Shown: positions 34,421 to 45,453 of the stretch, piece by piece | Position numbering within the stretch: position 1 is the first letter of the stretch | How the letters are laid out: each line of letters starts with the position of its first letter | From: Cenococcum geophilum 1.58 | Taxonomy: Eukaryota > Ascomycota > Dothideomycetes > Gloniales > Gloniaceae | Assembly (NCBI GenBank): GCA_001692895.1 | Contig: KV748182.1 | Location: 1,802,341-1,866,340 of the forward strand | Direction: 5' to 3' | Length of the DNA stretch: 64,000 nt | Made by a program: the position numbers and the translations under genes | Notes under the pieces: model-generated | Databases searched by the model: none | What the model saw: only the letters and a program-made list of their open reading frames with translations | Told to the model about the DNA's origin: nothing

Positions 34421-36369
34421 AAAGAATATTTAATTAGAAGTTTTACATTTTGTTATAATAACGCATGCCAAATTTATAAAGACGCTAAGTATAGTATAAG
34501 CTATTGGCTATAGGAGCTAAAGTTAAAAGGACTTAAAGAAACTAAAGAGTTAGATAAAGAATAAGATCGACTCTGTAAGCTAGATTAAGATATTATAGTA
34601 ATATACGGATAATAATTAGCAACAATAACAATAGAGTTAGAGTACTTATTAATTAACAGTAATAAGGATAGTAAAGGAACTAACTAGGGGTATCTAAACC
34701 TTAATAATATAATAGAAGTAAAGACTAAGACCGCTATAGAGCAAGGTTTAGTAATAGGTATTATAACACTATTAGATACGGCATCCATCGCTTTATAAGA
34801 CGGAAGGAGTAATATTTAGAGACAATTAAGCAAGCAAATAACTGCTAGTGCTAGCTTACCACGTAATAAAGGCAAAAGGCCAAAGGCTTAAGATTCTTAA
34901 AATAAGATATAAGACGACTAAGATTTTTAAGACGAGATAAGGTATACTTAAGGACCCACAACGGACAAGAACCAATAAGAGAGAGTAATAGCTTAGTTTA
35001 GCAATATACGAATAAGCTTAGGACAAAGTTTTCTAAAGGCATAAGACTCTTAAGATAAGATAAGTAAGATTTAAGACTCTTAAGATAAGATAAGAACACT
35101 AAGTAAGCCTAATTGGATTAAGGCTAGAGCTAAGCTTAAGTTAGAAGCAAGCTCGGGATTAAAGAATCTAAGGGATTAAGAATTTGGGGTACGAATCAGG
35201 ACACCCATAAGTAAGAGGCAAGGGGCTTCTTTATAGATTAGAGAATCTATAGCATAAATAGCAATTTAACTAGGAGATAGGTATATAGACCTAGAAGACT
35301 TACTAGGGGAACGTAGTATTTAGCCTAAAGATTAAAAAGTTAATATTAAGATTAAGAAGTAAAAAGACTTTAAGGATTAATCCGTAAGACGTAAACTAAA
35401 AGAAACTATAGACGAGTTTAGAGCAAAAATTATCGCATAGCAAGAACAGAAACTAGATAAGAGATCTAGTATATTAGGACGTATAAAGGACAGAGCACTA
35501 GTATAGAGAATTACTAATAGGCTGAGAATAGGCACACTAAAAGCTAAGTAGCTTATTAAACTAGAAAACGAAGAGGATTTAGGGATTTTAACTAGGTTCG
35601 AGGAATAACATATAAAGGGCTGTTATAATATAGTAATAAAAAGATACTTCCTTATGGACAAGCTATATATACTCCAGTAGCTGTATTAAAAGTGGTATAA
35701 ATAAAGGCACAATAATAAGTGGGAAGATTTCTATATATGGCTAGATAAAAGAGTTATCTAAAACTACCTAATTACGGAAAAGGCGATAAATCACATTAAG
35801 GGAGCCTTAATTATAACATTAAAAGATCTAAAGGAGCAATTAGAGGACTAGAGAAGCAAGAGGCGAATCTTAGTACCTGCGAGTGAAGTTATAACGCTTA
35901 GATTAATACAAGAAAAGTTTAAACTTAAGAACAAAGATAAGCCAAGAGTTAACCTAAGATACTAGGCGCATTATACGTTAGTATAGATTATATATATAGA
36001 TAACGCGTGCAATATATATAGAGCACTAAAAGATAAGAACTAGAAATACTTAGTAAGGATATATTAGGCGCCAGATAAGGTAAAGTATAGAAACGCTAAA
36101 TATATATATAGTTAGCACCCTATAGAAGTTTAAGAATAAAGGGACTTAATACTTTAACTAGGAAGATTCCTTACGGAAGAATGCCTAGATAGATAACAAT
36201 GGTGGGAATATCTAGAAAATACTTATCTATAGCATATTAAAGAAAAGAAATAAACTAAGTATTAGCCTAAGTTAGACTAAGTATAAACAGGATCTAGCAG
36301 CCACTAGTTAGGAAAAGTAGAGGCCTATAGGACCAGAGGGAGCTAGTGGTAGAGTCTTAGACCCTTAAA
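34421..36369 (+). other. Gypsy-2a linker between gag and protease
   Basis: RIPed, codon-textured sequence with direct repeats of the form aagactcttaagataagata (about 35041-35095). No domain could be named. Gypsy-2b fragments C and D match it. Confidence 0.6.
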
Positions 36370-39300
36370 GGAATTTAAGGACAATACCTAAATTTATAAG
36401 TTAAATGGTAAGATTAACAGTTTAAGGCATTAATAGATAGTGGAGTAATAAGGAACTATATCTTGCTAGCAGTAGTTAAAAGAATAGGGTTACTATATAG
36501 ATAGAAGGAGTATTCTTACCTATTAGTAACAATCTTAGGAGATCCAATAGCCTATAGAGGAGGTATTATTAATCTTAAAACAGGACTAATTTAGATAACC
36601 ATTAAAGGGAGATAAATTGAAATGTCTTTTAATATATTACTATTAGGGAATAATAAGGCAGTATTAGGAATACAATCCAAAGATTAATTAAATTACTGGT
36701 TAAGTTGATATTAGAGATATATAATAACGTAAGATGCGATAATAAACTAAGTTGGTATAGTACTAGGTTAGAGTAATATATAAAGAGACTAAGCAAGGCT
36801 TAAGTTATATACTAAAGAGATACTATAAGTACGGTAAGAAACTATAGTTACTAGAGAGTAAAAAGCTATTAGAGTATATAGCATAGAACTATAAAATAGA
36901 ATTAGAACTAGGAATAAGTCTAAGGTTCTTTTTAATCTATAAGCTTACTAAAGAAGAAGGTAGAGTATTAAAAGAGTTTATCTAGGAAAACTTATAAAAG
37001 GGATATATTAGACTATTGCAGTTATTAGCGGGATATCTAGTACTGTTTATACTAAAGAAGAATGAAAAACTAAGGCTGTGTATTAACTATAGATAGTTAA
37101 ACAGCATCACTAGGAAGGATAGGTATTCTTTACCCTTAATTAGCGAAATCTAAGATAGAATAGGTAATGCGTAAATCTTTATAAAGATAGATCTAAGATA
37201 GGCGTACCATTAGATTAGAATTAAGGAAGGCAACGAATAAAAGGCAGCCTTTAGGTTAAAGGAAGGACTATATAAACTATTAGTTATATAATTCGGGCTT
37301 ATAAACGCACCAGTAACGTTTTAGAAGCGTATTAATAATATATTAAGAGAATACTTGGATAAATTTGTTATGGTATACCTTAATATTATTATTATTTACT
37401 TAATAAGTAAGGGAAAATATAGAGAACACGTTAAATGGGTTTTAAAGAGACTATANNAAGAANAGATNCTAGTAGCAATTAAGAAATNCGANTTCTTTAC
37501 TAGGAAGANNNATTTNGTTAGATTTATTATTAAACTAGGCCAACTTAGTATAGATTTAAAGAAGATTAAGGCTATAGTAAATTGGTAAGAACTAGAAAAT
37601 ATAACACAGTTAAGGTTATTTCTAGGGTTCTGTAATTACTGTAGAAGGTTTATAGCTTAATGGTTAAAGAATATTAAACTATTTACGCGATTAATAAAGA
37701 AAGAAAAAATATAGATATGGGGAAAGGAATAATAAGAGCTATTTAAAAAGGTTAAAGAATTATTCACCTAGGAGCTAGTTCTTAAGATTTATTAACTATG
37801 ACTAGAAACAGTTATAGAAATAAATGCATTAGACTATATACTAGGGGCATACTTTATATAAAAATATTAAGATAGATAGCACCTAGTGGCATATTATAGT
37901 TAAAAGATAATACTACTAAAGTTAAACTATAACATCTATAATAAGGAGTTATTAGGTATAGTTACAGCACTAAAGGAATAGAGAGCATTCTTACAAGGTA
38001 TAAAGAAATTATTTATAGTTAAGATAGATTATAAGAACCTAACAGGATTCCTAATAATAAAGGAACTTAATTAAAGATAGGTTAGATAGGCAGAGATGCT
38101 TATAGAATACTATTTTAAGATTTAGTATACTAAGGGTATAGAGAATATACAAGCGGACGCTCTAAGTAGAAAAGCTAAACTATAAAATAATAAAAAGCTA
38201 TTAGGGGCTTTATTATAAAAGGATATAAATAGGAGGATTAGATATAATTATCCGAAGATTATAATAATATAAGAAGAGAAGATCTATAAATTATTAGAAA
38301 GTAATTAAATATAAAAAATCTTAGACATATAAACAGAGGATCTAGACTTAGAGTAGTATGAAAATTAAGAAGTAATATATATACTAAGATTTATTATAAA
38401 GGAGTTTATTAAATTGTTTTATAAAGGACTAACTTAAGGATATAACAGAGCTATAGGCTTAGTATTAAGACTTTAAGAGAAGTATATTATTAATAGAATC
38501 TAGGGACTAGCTAGGTAAGTTATAAAAGAATATTTAGATTGCTAAAGAAATAAACTAATAAGGTATAAGCCATATAGAGAGCTATAACCTATTAAAATAC
38601 CAGAGAGACTATAGGAGGTTATATTATGGGATTTTATTATTAAGTTGCTAAGGTTAAGAGACCCTATTACCAGATAAGATTATAATATAATCTTAGTAAT
38701 AATAAATAAGCTTATAAAGTGGGGATACTTTATAGCATGCTTAGAGGAAATATTAGCGGAAGATATTGCTAGAATTTATATTAAAGAAGTGTTTATAAGA
38801 TATAAAGTACTAAGTAAAATTATATTGGATAGAGATTTAAGATTTATAGTAGTATTCTAGGAAGTATTTTTAGTAGAGTAAGGAGTTTAAGCAGTAACTT
38901 CTACCGTATATTATCTATAGAAAGATTAAACTAGACACTAGAATAATATCTAAGGTATTATATTAATTATGTATAGAATAATTAGGTATTATTATTACTA
39001 ATTATATAGTTTATATATAATATAACACTATAAGAAGGAATGGGCACGTTACTATTTAAGGCGAATTATGGATATAAGCTAAGGACCTTATTATCGCCAT
39101 ATTAAGTAAAGAAGATAAGTAGTATAGCTAAAGAAAGAATAAAGAGTTTAATAAATCTTTATATAGACCTTATGGAAATAGCTAAAGTGGTATAGTAAAG
39201 AATAAAAAAGTACTATAATGCTAAGAGATCTAAGGGACTAGATCTTAAGGAGGGAGATAAAGTATGGCTACTATATAAAAATTTTAAGAGTTAATAACTA

Positions 39301-39660
39301 AGTAAGAAGTTAGACCATATTAGACTAGGACCTTTTAAAATTATATAGAAAATTTTATTGGTTATATATAAGTTAAACCTACTAGCTAGGATAAAGATCT
39401 ACCCTATATAGCACATCGCGATGCTAGAGCTAGTATATAGGAATATTAAGCCACTAGTTTATAAAGTAGATATGTATAGAGGATAAGAGGAAGATAAATA
39501 GCAAGTTTTAAAGATCGTTAGTTATAAGGATATAGACAATAAAATATAGTACAAAGTAAAGTGGATAGGCTATAATAAGACTACCTAGGAACTACTAGAG
39601 AACCTAAAAAACGCTATAGGAAAGGTATAGGAGTATTAGAAGAGAAAAGGTTAGGTAATA
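36370..39660 (+). pseudogene. Gypsy-2a pol (PR-RT-RH-IN-chromodomain, degenerate)
   Basis: Protease: ALIDSGVIRNYI near 36428, where the active-site triplet DSG is intact. RT about 36900-37600: YKLTKEEGRVLKEFI, LRLCINY, FIKIDLR.AYH, and the catalytic box YLNI at 37376-37387. RNase H about 37780-38180. Integrase about 38400-39130 (EYLDC, ILDRDLRF, then damaged core). Chromodomain about 39515-39650 (YKVKWIGYN.TT.ELLENL). N's at 37456-37516 hit the RT thumb. Confidence 0.88.
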
Positions 39661-40376
39661 TTAATAAAGAAGAATCGCCAAAGAATAAGTTACCTAAAGG
39701 GGACCTAGGAAGAGCGACTGCCGAACTACTTAGAGTTATTTCCTTCTCTATTAAAAGAGGATCCGCTCTTTTATTACTAAGTTCCTATAGACCTTATTTT
39801 ATAAACTTCTACTCCTTAAAACAGACCTTTTTACAAACTTTCTTAAGACGAAGTAGATAGGTAGACGCCGCAATACGAGTATTTAGGGCCTTTTGTTCCG
39901 CATCTTAAGAACACTTAAACTTCGCAAGGGCCTATACTAGGTTACTATTAAGCTTTATAGCAGCAAATTAAATATAAAACCCTATAATAAATTACTTAGG
40001 GAACTTAAAGACTATTAAGGGTTATAGGACGCGTATACTTAGCGTTAGAAGTAGAGCGAACATTATAAGACAATTAAATATTTACTTTAGTGCACTCTAA
40101 ATAAAAAGAAGGTTATTAAGATAAAGGACTCGCTAGCGCGATATAAACTAACCTCTCTTTTAAATAACGAGAATATGGAGATAGCATTATTTTATTAAGC
40201 AATAATATTATAGTAATAGTATGGGTATAACGTTACGCGTATAAAGAAGAAGAAGGTGCTTTAGGTATTATAAGTAATAATATTAACTAAATTAATTAGA
40301 CGGATATTATACCTCTAGTAAACGACTTAGAGATGCTAGGTATCTTTAAGGACAAAGATAAAGAGAAGGGAGATAG
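39661..40376 (+). pseudogene. Gypsy-2a extra 3' coding-like region
   Basis: After the chromodomain a further 600 bp or so retains codon texture in the plus orientation: Pro/Leu-rich, then FTLVHSK, REYGDSIILLSNNIIV near 40160-40220 and an acidic end. This could be a C-terminal extension of pol or an additional 3' ORF. I do not recognise a domain. A purine tract leads into the 3' LTR. Confidence 0.5.
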
Positions 40377-40797
40377 TGTTATGGACGCTTTAAGTATAAT
40401 ATTATAACTACTTAGAGAAAAGTTAGAAGAAGCTAGTTAGTTAATATAAGCACAGTCTAAAATAAAACCCATAGAACTATATAATAAGGAATAGTAACTA
40501 AGGTTATATGACGTGCTATGTATTAAACATAAGGAATAAGAGGAACTTGCGTACCTTACGTACCTTACGTATATTACGTATAAGGAGGATTTTATAAGAG
40601 CACGGTTGTATATTTAAGGACCCTTAGTCCCTACCTAGATAGTTCCTTCCTTATAGCAATTCTTAGAATATAATTGGAGTTAATCTGTTAGGCAACCACT
40701 CTACCAGTTATTATTACGTTGTTAACTTACTTGTAATACCTATATACCTAGCCTATTAATAAGTTTACCGTAGTTCTTACTACAAGGCTCCGTTACA
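40377..40797 (+). repeat. Gypsy-2a 3' LTR
   Basis: Aligns over its full 421 bp with 32820-33240 and is more RIPed than the 5' LTR in its first half. It ends GTTACA and is followed by tttta. Confidence 0.93.
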
Positions 40798-41325
40798 TTT
40801 TATCTTTTCTTAAAAATCTTAAGCCTTTAGCCTTTCGCCTTTATTAAGTGCTAAAGTAGCTTACTATCCTACTTTTCTTATGTCTTGTAAAGCAATAAAC
40901 ATTATATCTAATAGAGTTTTAATCTCCATTATTAATCCTTTCTCTATAGTGGATTTAACCTCTACCTCTATTATTACGTCCTTAAGGTTTATATACTTCT
41001 AGTAAGCTGCCTTTATTACCTTATTATCGCTACTTATAGTCTAATTATCTTAATCTTTAGATCCTATAGCTTAGTAGAACTAGTGTATAAGAAACTTCTC
41101 CACTAACTATTGGCTAGCTATGCCGTCTTAGTCCTAATCTAGTTCTTTATTTAGCTCTTTATACCCTAAAGTCCTTTTAACTTAGGCTCTTATAGCTAAT
41201 AACTTGCGCTATACTTAGCGTCCTTATAAACTTAGTATGCGTTATTATAATAAAACGCAAAACTCTTAATTAAACATTCTTTTGTTCCTTATAGTATATT
41301 ATTATCCCTATATAAATACATGTGG
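40798..41325 (-). pseudogene. Gypsy-2b fragment D: gag side, truncated
   Basis: Resumes Gypsy-2b after Gypsy-2a. It aligns with Gypsy-2a from about 34905 back to about 34385 on the opposite strand (for example the block around ataacgcatrccaaatttat). It ends near 41325 within gag, so the gag start and 5' LTR are missing, and non-RIPed DNA begins immediately. Confidence 0.85.
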
Positions 41326-41830
41326 TAGTGGGATTACATCTGTTTTTGGAGGTTGTTAGCCGCCGCTTTTGGCGGCGTTCTTACCTCACTTAGACCCTGT
41401 CACATCACCGCTTTAAAGAAGCTCTATTCACTTAAGCACTTCCCATCCCTATCATGTCCCGCCCTATTATCCTAGAGGGTTAGAAACGGGACACAAGCTT
41501 TAGCAAAGCTCGTCAGCGCTTACGTTAATTCAATAACGGCACAGCCCAGGTGGAAAGGCCAGCGTCTACTTAAAGGAATAGCCTGCTCGCCCTGTCCCTA
41601 CACTATCTCCCTTTACCACCCTCATTCCACTTCCTCTCTCTCTTCCTTTACTATCCTCGGTCCACTTCCTCTCTGGCAATTTAATCCTCATCTATAATAC
41701 TCACCTTACCTATTTAGCAAACTCGCTGTCGCTAAAATAGTAGTACACCTATCGAAGTAGCTGCTCCGGCCCACAGGACAGAGAGGAGAGGAGCGCCCTA
41801 CGCCGCCGCCGTTTATTAAAACTCAAATTT
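41326..41830. other. Non-RIPed island upstream of the DUF3435 gene
   Basis: Normal composition with intact CpA. A hairpin gccgccgcttttggcggc lies near 41358. A pyrimidine-rich tract with the direct repeat CCACTTCCTCTCT occurs twice (about 41629 and 41661). CT-rich tracts are common in fungal promoters, so this may be the old promoter/5' UTR of the recombinase gene. No ORF is supported. Confidence 0.5.
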
Positions 41831-42790
41831 ACGACTCTAAAGTCCAGACTCAAACACAGACACCAATCTAGATACATATATTCGTTTAAAAGATAGTATA
41901 GATTTAGATTCTAGAGAACTAGACACGGAACCAGATACAGAATTAGATGCGGAATTAGATGCGAAATTAGATATAGAGTTAGATATGGGATTAGATATAA
42001 AATTGGACTCTAAAGCTAAGGAAATACTAAAAGACATTACTAAATTAGAAGAGGAGGGACCCGCGAAACCGAACCATACTCCTTATACTAAGAAACTATA
42101 AAAGAGGGAAGGCGAAATTTAGGAGAGGTAAATTATAAAATTCCCACTAACTCGTTATTATACCCTCTAATTACTACAAACTAGGTACTGCCTAAAGATT
42201 AAAAAGAAAACCTAAAAAACCCTAGATAACTAGCTGCGTAAATACGCCCTAAAGGTATTTAAAGCATATCTCCGCTAGCAGAAGAAACATTTTTAAATTA
42301 AGAAGGAAAGCGTAATGCGGAGCTATTAGAAACGAATTAGCATGTACTATATAGACCTTATACGCCATAAAATGGACAGTAATATCCTTAATAATGTTTA
42401 CAATATAAGTTCCCACCCCTCCTTTAAGGCAGACTAATAGCTGTAGAAGTAGATCCTAAGCCTTAGGCTTAATAAGTCGGCAAAGGAAAAGTACGCTATA
42501 TTCGTCTAAGACCTTTATACTATCCTTCACGCTCTCTGGATTAACAATACTAAGCCACTCCATAGCTTTATTAGAGTCCAAATTTTACTTCTTTTCCTAC
42601 TTAGCGCAGCTACAGCTATAAGACCAGGCGCTCTAGTGGAAAGCGCTAGTGCTAAAGGCAGCAATAAAGCCGTCTGGTTTAAGAATATTAACGTTATAGT
42701 TATTTGTAGCAAGAAACGCTCTAATAAGAGCATAATTATAGTAAATGTAAACCTAAAACACATTAAGAATAAAGAAAAGAATAGTAAACC

Positions 42791-42843
42791 GTAAGCTTTA
42801 TACTGTGTATAAATAATATATCCTACTAACTATAAATCTATAG
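42791..42843 (+). other. Intron 1 of the DUF3435 pseudogene
   Basis: GTAAGC...ACTAAC...TATAG, 53 nt. Removing it joins a Lys-rich segment ending in CC to AAAGAAATTT and restores the reading frame (SKP then KKFTFRFKDLP). The branch-point-like ctaac is at 42826-42830. Confidence 0.8.
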
Positions 42844-43202
42844 AAAGAAATTTACCTTCCGTTTTAAAGACCTTCCTACATTCTATATTGTTTTGTATAT
42901 CTTAGCCGTCGGCATTAGTTAAGACGCATTCCTAGATAACTTTATAAGTGTTTAAGACATCTTCAACCTTAAGATACTAGCGCACCGCGACGTGCTATAT
43001 ATTAAATAGAAGAATAAAGTACTAGATCAGCCATTCTTCTGCGACGTCAGCTATATAACTAGGGGTGGCAATATTATAAAAGAAAAGGCCTTTCTATACG
43101 CCAAATACCGTGACATATTCGTACGCTTAGGGCTTGTTACTAGGTTTAAGGAGGCACTAGAGCTATACCAGCTGCGACGGGCTTTAGGTAAAAACATTAA
43201 CG

Positions 43203-43258
43203 GTAAGTCCGCTCAATAATTACCTCTAGACCTAGTTATATATTAATTATATAGATAG
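43203..43258 (+). other. Intron 2 of the DUF3435 pseudogene
   Basis: GTAAGT...TAG, 56 nt, directly after GKNIN. Using the second AG (43257-43258) restores the frame into DTVTPKERNQTIGH. The position falls between the second Arg motif and the GH motif. Confidence 0.8.
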
Positions 43259-44379
43259 ATACTGTCACTCCGAAAGAGCGGAACCAGACTATAGGCCATC
43301 TTAGTAGTATATATAAGAGGTATTATATACCAACGCATATTGCACGCAATTACCAGAGCATCTATTTTGGAAGTCCTTTATAAGATCTCCTTATTAAATC
43401 TATCGCGAGAATAGGGCTGTTATAAGATCGACGAGCGCCTATAGAGCTTAATAATGACCAGCTAGAAGAAGTCCGCAACAACCCTAAGCTTAAAGCACTT
43501 CGTAACGAACAAGAAGAATATAAGAACTGTATCTACGGCGAAGGCCTCTACCCCATTACTAAGGCTAAAGGCACTAAATTATACCAGTAATATAAAGAGA
43601 CCAAGCAGAAGATTGGCATAACGTATTAAAGATTACAGAGGGAACAATTAATAACCGCTATTTGCAAATTCCATAACTTAATCAACACGATCGAGATAGC
43701 CAGGTAGCTTAGTAGGAAGGGCCTAACTAAGGTATTAACACTACTAAGGGTGGAATTTAAACTTCAGGAGCGGGCTACCATTACTAGAATGCTCTTTACA
43801 CCTTTTAAAAATAAAAAAGCCTAAGTTAAGTTCATTAAAAACCTAGCTTAACTGCGTCATTAATAAGAAACGGCTTAATATAAACCTTTAAAATAAAAGA
43901 AAATAGACTTTATTATCTTTAAAGGTAAGAAGATATCTTACGTGCGAAAGCGAAAGGATATTAGTCTTAAGAGTACCTTAAATTACTAAACTCCCGGTCA
44001 TATATCCCTAAAGAAAGAGTCGCTAAATAATAAAGATTGCGGGACTATTTAATAAGAGCTTAGCACTTTAAATGCCGCTAAAGCTAAGACTATTTAGTTA
44101 TATTCTATAGAGCTTCCCTACCTAGTATGCCTCATTTATATAGGCAATAACGAGTTCTTATACGAAAAACGGATGCGCCATATACCGCGAAAAGACGTCC
44201 TAAAGAAGCATATAGATACCCACTTTTGACTACCCAACTATTAAAAAGAGTTTAAATGTTGCCATCTTAAATATTCCACGTAAATAGAGGGCATAATGCA
44301 TTTTAAGAGACATGCATATAATATACATAGAGTATCTCATTAACACCCACGGACTGTCCGTCCAATATTCTTAATTACG

Positions 44380-44830
44380 TTCCTAACAAGATTCCTAAAG
44401 TTTACAGATATTACCTAGCTCGCCTCTTCTTACCCAGCCACCTAAAGCAGGAGGCCACCATTTACAAGCGCCTCCGTCTAATTTAAGGGATCCATATACC
44501 GGTACATCTAGGAAATATTAATTTAGCCGTCCGTATTTCTATAACGGTATTATAAAGATTATTTATATAAGGTTCCTTAGTTTTAGGGGCAAGTTTATCT
44601 CTTAACGTATTAACGGCAATAATAGGCAATACCTAACTGAACAGGTTAAGCACTTAATTTAGGCCGTATATTAGCTAGGAGTATTACACCAAGATGCGAT
44701 ACCCTATAATATGCTTTAGAATATAAAGATTAGCCAGGCGATAATAATTAACTTCAGGCGGGCAGAGATTGTGAAATCGCGGGCTATACTAGGCGTTATC
44801 TTATTAGATGCAAAAATTCCCTACAGCCAT
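44380..44830 (+). pseudogene. Small kinase-like protein (RIPed)
   Basis: Plus-strand coding remnant with one frame change near 44540. It has a catalytic-loop-like LHQDAIPYNML at 44684-44716 (HRD replaced by HQD, Asn kept). A metal-binding-like motif reads INFRRAEI at 44747-44770, where related proteins have DFERAE. The upstream segment QEATIYKRLR..GIHIPVHLG resembles the N-lobe of short fungal kinase-like proteins. It lacks a complete N-lobe, so a pseudokinase or a fragment is possible. Stops at former Gln/Trp are RIP. It lies just downstream of the DUF3435 gene in the same orientation. Confidence 0.7.
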
Positions 44831-44894
44831 CCAGTGTACAAGGAAAGCCATATAATATTAAATAGCGTTCTATACTTTAAAAGCCATGCTCGGA

Positions 44895-44985
44895 TAGTTT
44901 ATAAAATCAAGCATTAAGTTTTAAAGACTAATTTTAGATAGCATTTCTATCTTTATTACAAAAGAAGTATACTCTATTTAAAGCG
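44895..44985 (+). repeat. Short dispersed repeat, copy 1
   Basis: Similar in sequence and orientation to about 48262-48350. Shared words include catttctatcttt(a/g)ttac and gaagtatac/t. It lies at the 3' end of the kinase-like gene, so the second copy may be the 3' end of another degraded kinase-like gene. Confidence 0.55.
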
Positions 44986-45159
44986 TAAGGCGTCCTACTA
45001 TTACACGTTCTAGTTCTGCTTTACATATCTATAGTAAGAATAATAGCGTTTTATTATAATAAGAAGGCTAATAAGTTTAGTTCTAGCTATAAAGACATAA
45101 AGGCCATAGCAGATTCGCTTTGTCCTCCTTTAAATCTTCGTAAACAATTAGGTTATCTG

Positions 45160-45453
45160 CTTTCCTAGGTTTATTCAGCCTAGGCAACTCGCCCTATGCT
45201 ATTTTATATATATTTTAACCAAGGCTACTGCCTAGCCTTAGCCGCCCAAATCCCCGTAAAACTTTAACCCGTGCGGTAGAAGAACACAGGAAAATAAAAT
45301 ATTATTCTTTCCTGGGTTTATTTAGCCCAGGCGACTTACCCTATGCTATTTCACATACGTTTTAACTAAGGCTGCTACCTAGCCTTAGCCGCCCAAATCT
45401 CTGCAAAACTTCACTTATACGGTAGAAGAGCAATAAAATATTATTCTATCTAC
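45160..45453. repeat. 147-bp tandem duplication at the FunK1 3' flank
   Basis: Two adjacent copies (45160-45306, 45307-45453) start ctttcct(a/g)ggtttatt and contain actcgccctatgctatttta, cctagccttagccgcccaaa and ggtagaagaac. The same module occurs once, inverted, at 63830-63960 behind the second FunK1 gene. It is therefore the natural 3' flank of this gene family, duplicated here. Confidence 0.85.

Larger units (their letters stand above)
32820..40797 (+). mobile_element. Gypsy-2a: full-length chromovirus inserted into its own family member
   Basis: The 421-bp LTRs at 32820-33240 and 40377-40797 start TGTTAYGGACGC and end CGTTAYA. The exact duplication tttta lies at 32815-32819 and 40798-40802. 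Internal order: gag with CCHC, long linker, protease, RT, RNase H, integrase, chromodomain, then an extra 700-bp 3' coding-like region and a purine tract (about 40348-40376). It is inserted in opposite orientation into Gypsy-2b. RIP stops and YLNI in place of YLDD show it is dead. Confidence 0.94.
41841..44345 (+). pseudogene. DUF3435 tyrosine recombinase-like gene (RIPed)
   Basis: An acidic N-terminus with E/D-L-D repeats (about 41880-42000) is followed by an SRY-like helical region and then the DUF3435 core. Readable core motifs are DLIRHKMDSNILNNVYN, DLYTILHALW, LLLFLLSAATAIRPGALVES with the box-I Arg (42576-42640), LELYQLRRALGKNIN (second Arg region, about 43165), TPKERNQTIGH (about 43266) and KRYYIPTHIAR with the candidate nucleophile Tyr (about 43315). 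Near the C-terminus a zinc-finger region reads CLIYIGN...HIPRKDVLKKHIDTHF and then FKC..L..H-like residues (about 44125-44330). Two introns fit. Former Gln codons are TAA/TAG, so it is inactive. This family includes Starship captains, but many copies are not linked to known Starships. Confidence 0.88.

Noticed and set aside
41837-42037. 66-codon minus-strand Ser-rich ORF
   Set aside because: Antisense shadow of the acidic E/D-L-D repeats at the DUF3435 N-terminus.
42527-42763. 78-codon minus-strand ORF
   Set aside because: Antisense to the RPG-containing DUF3435 core exon.
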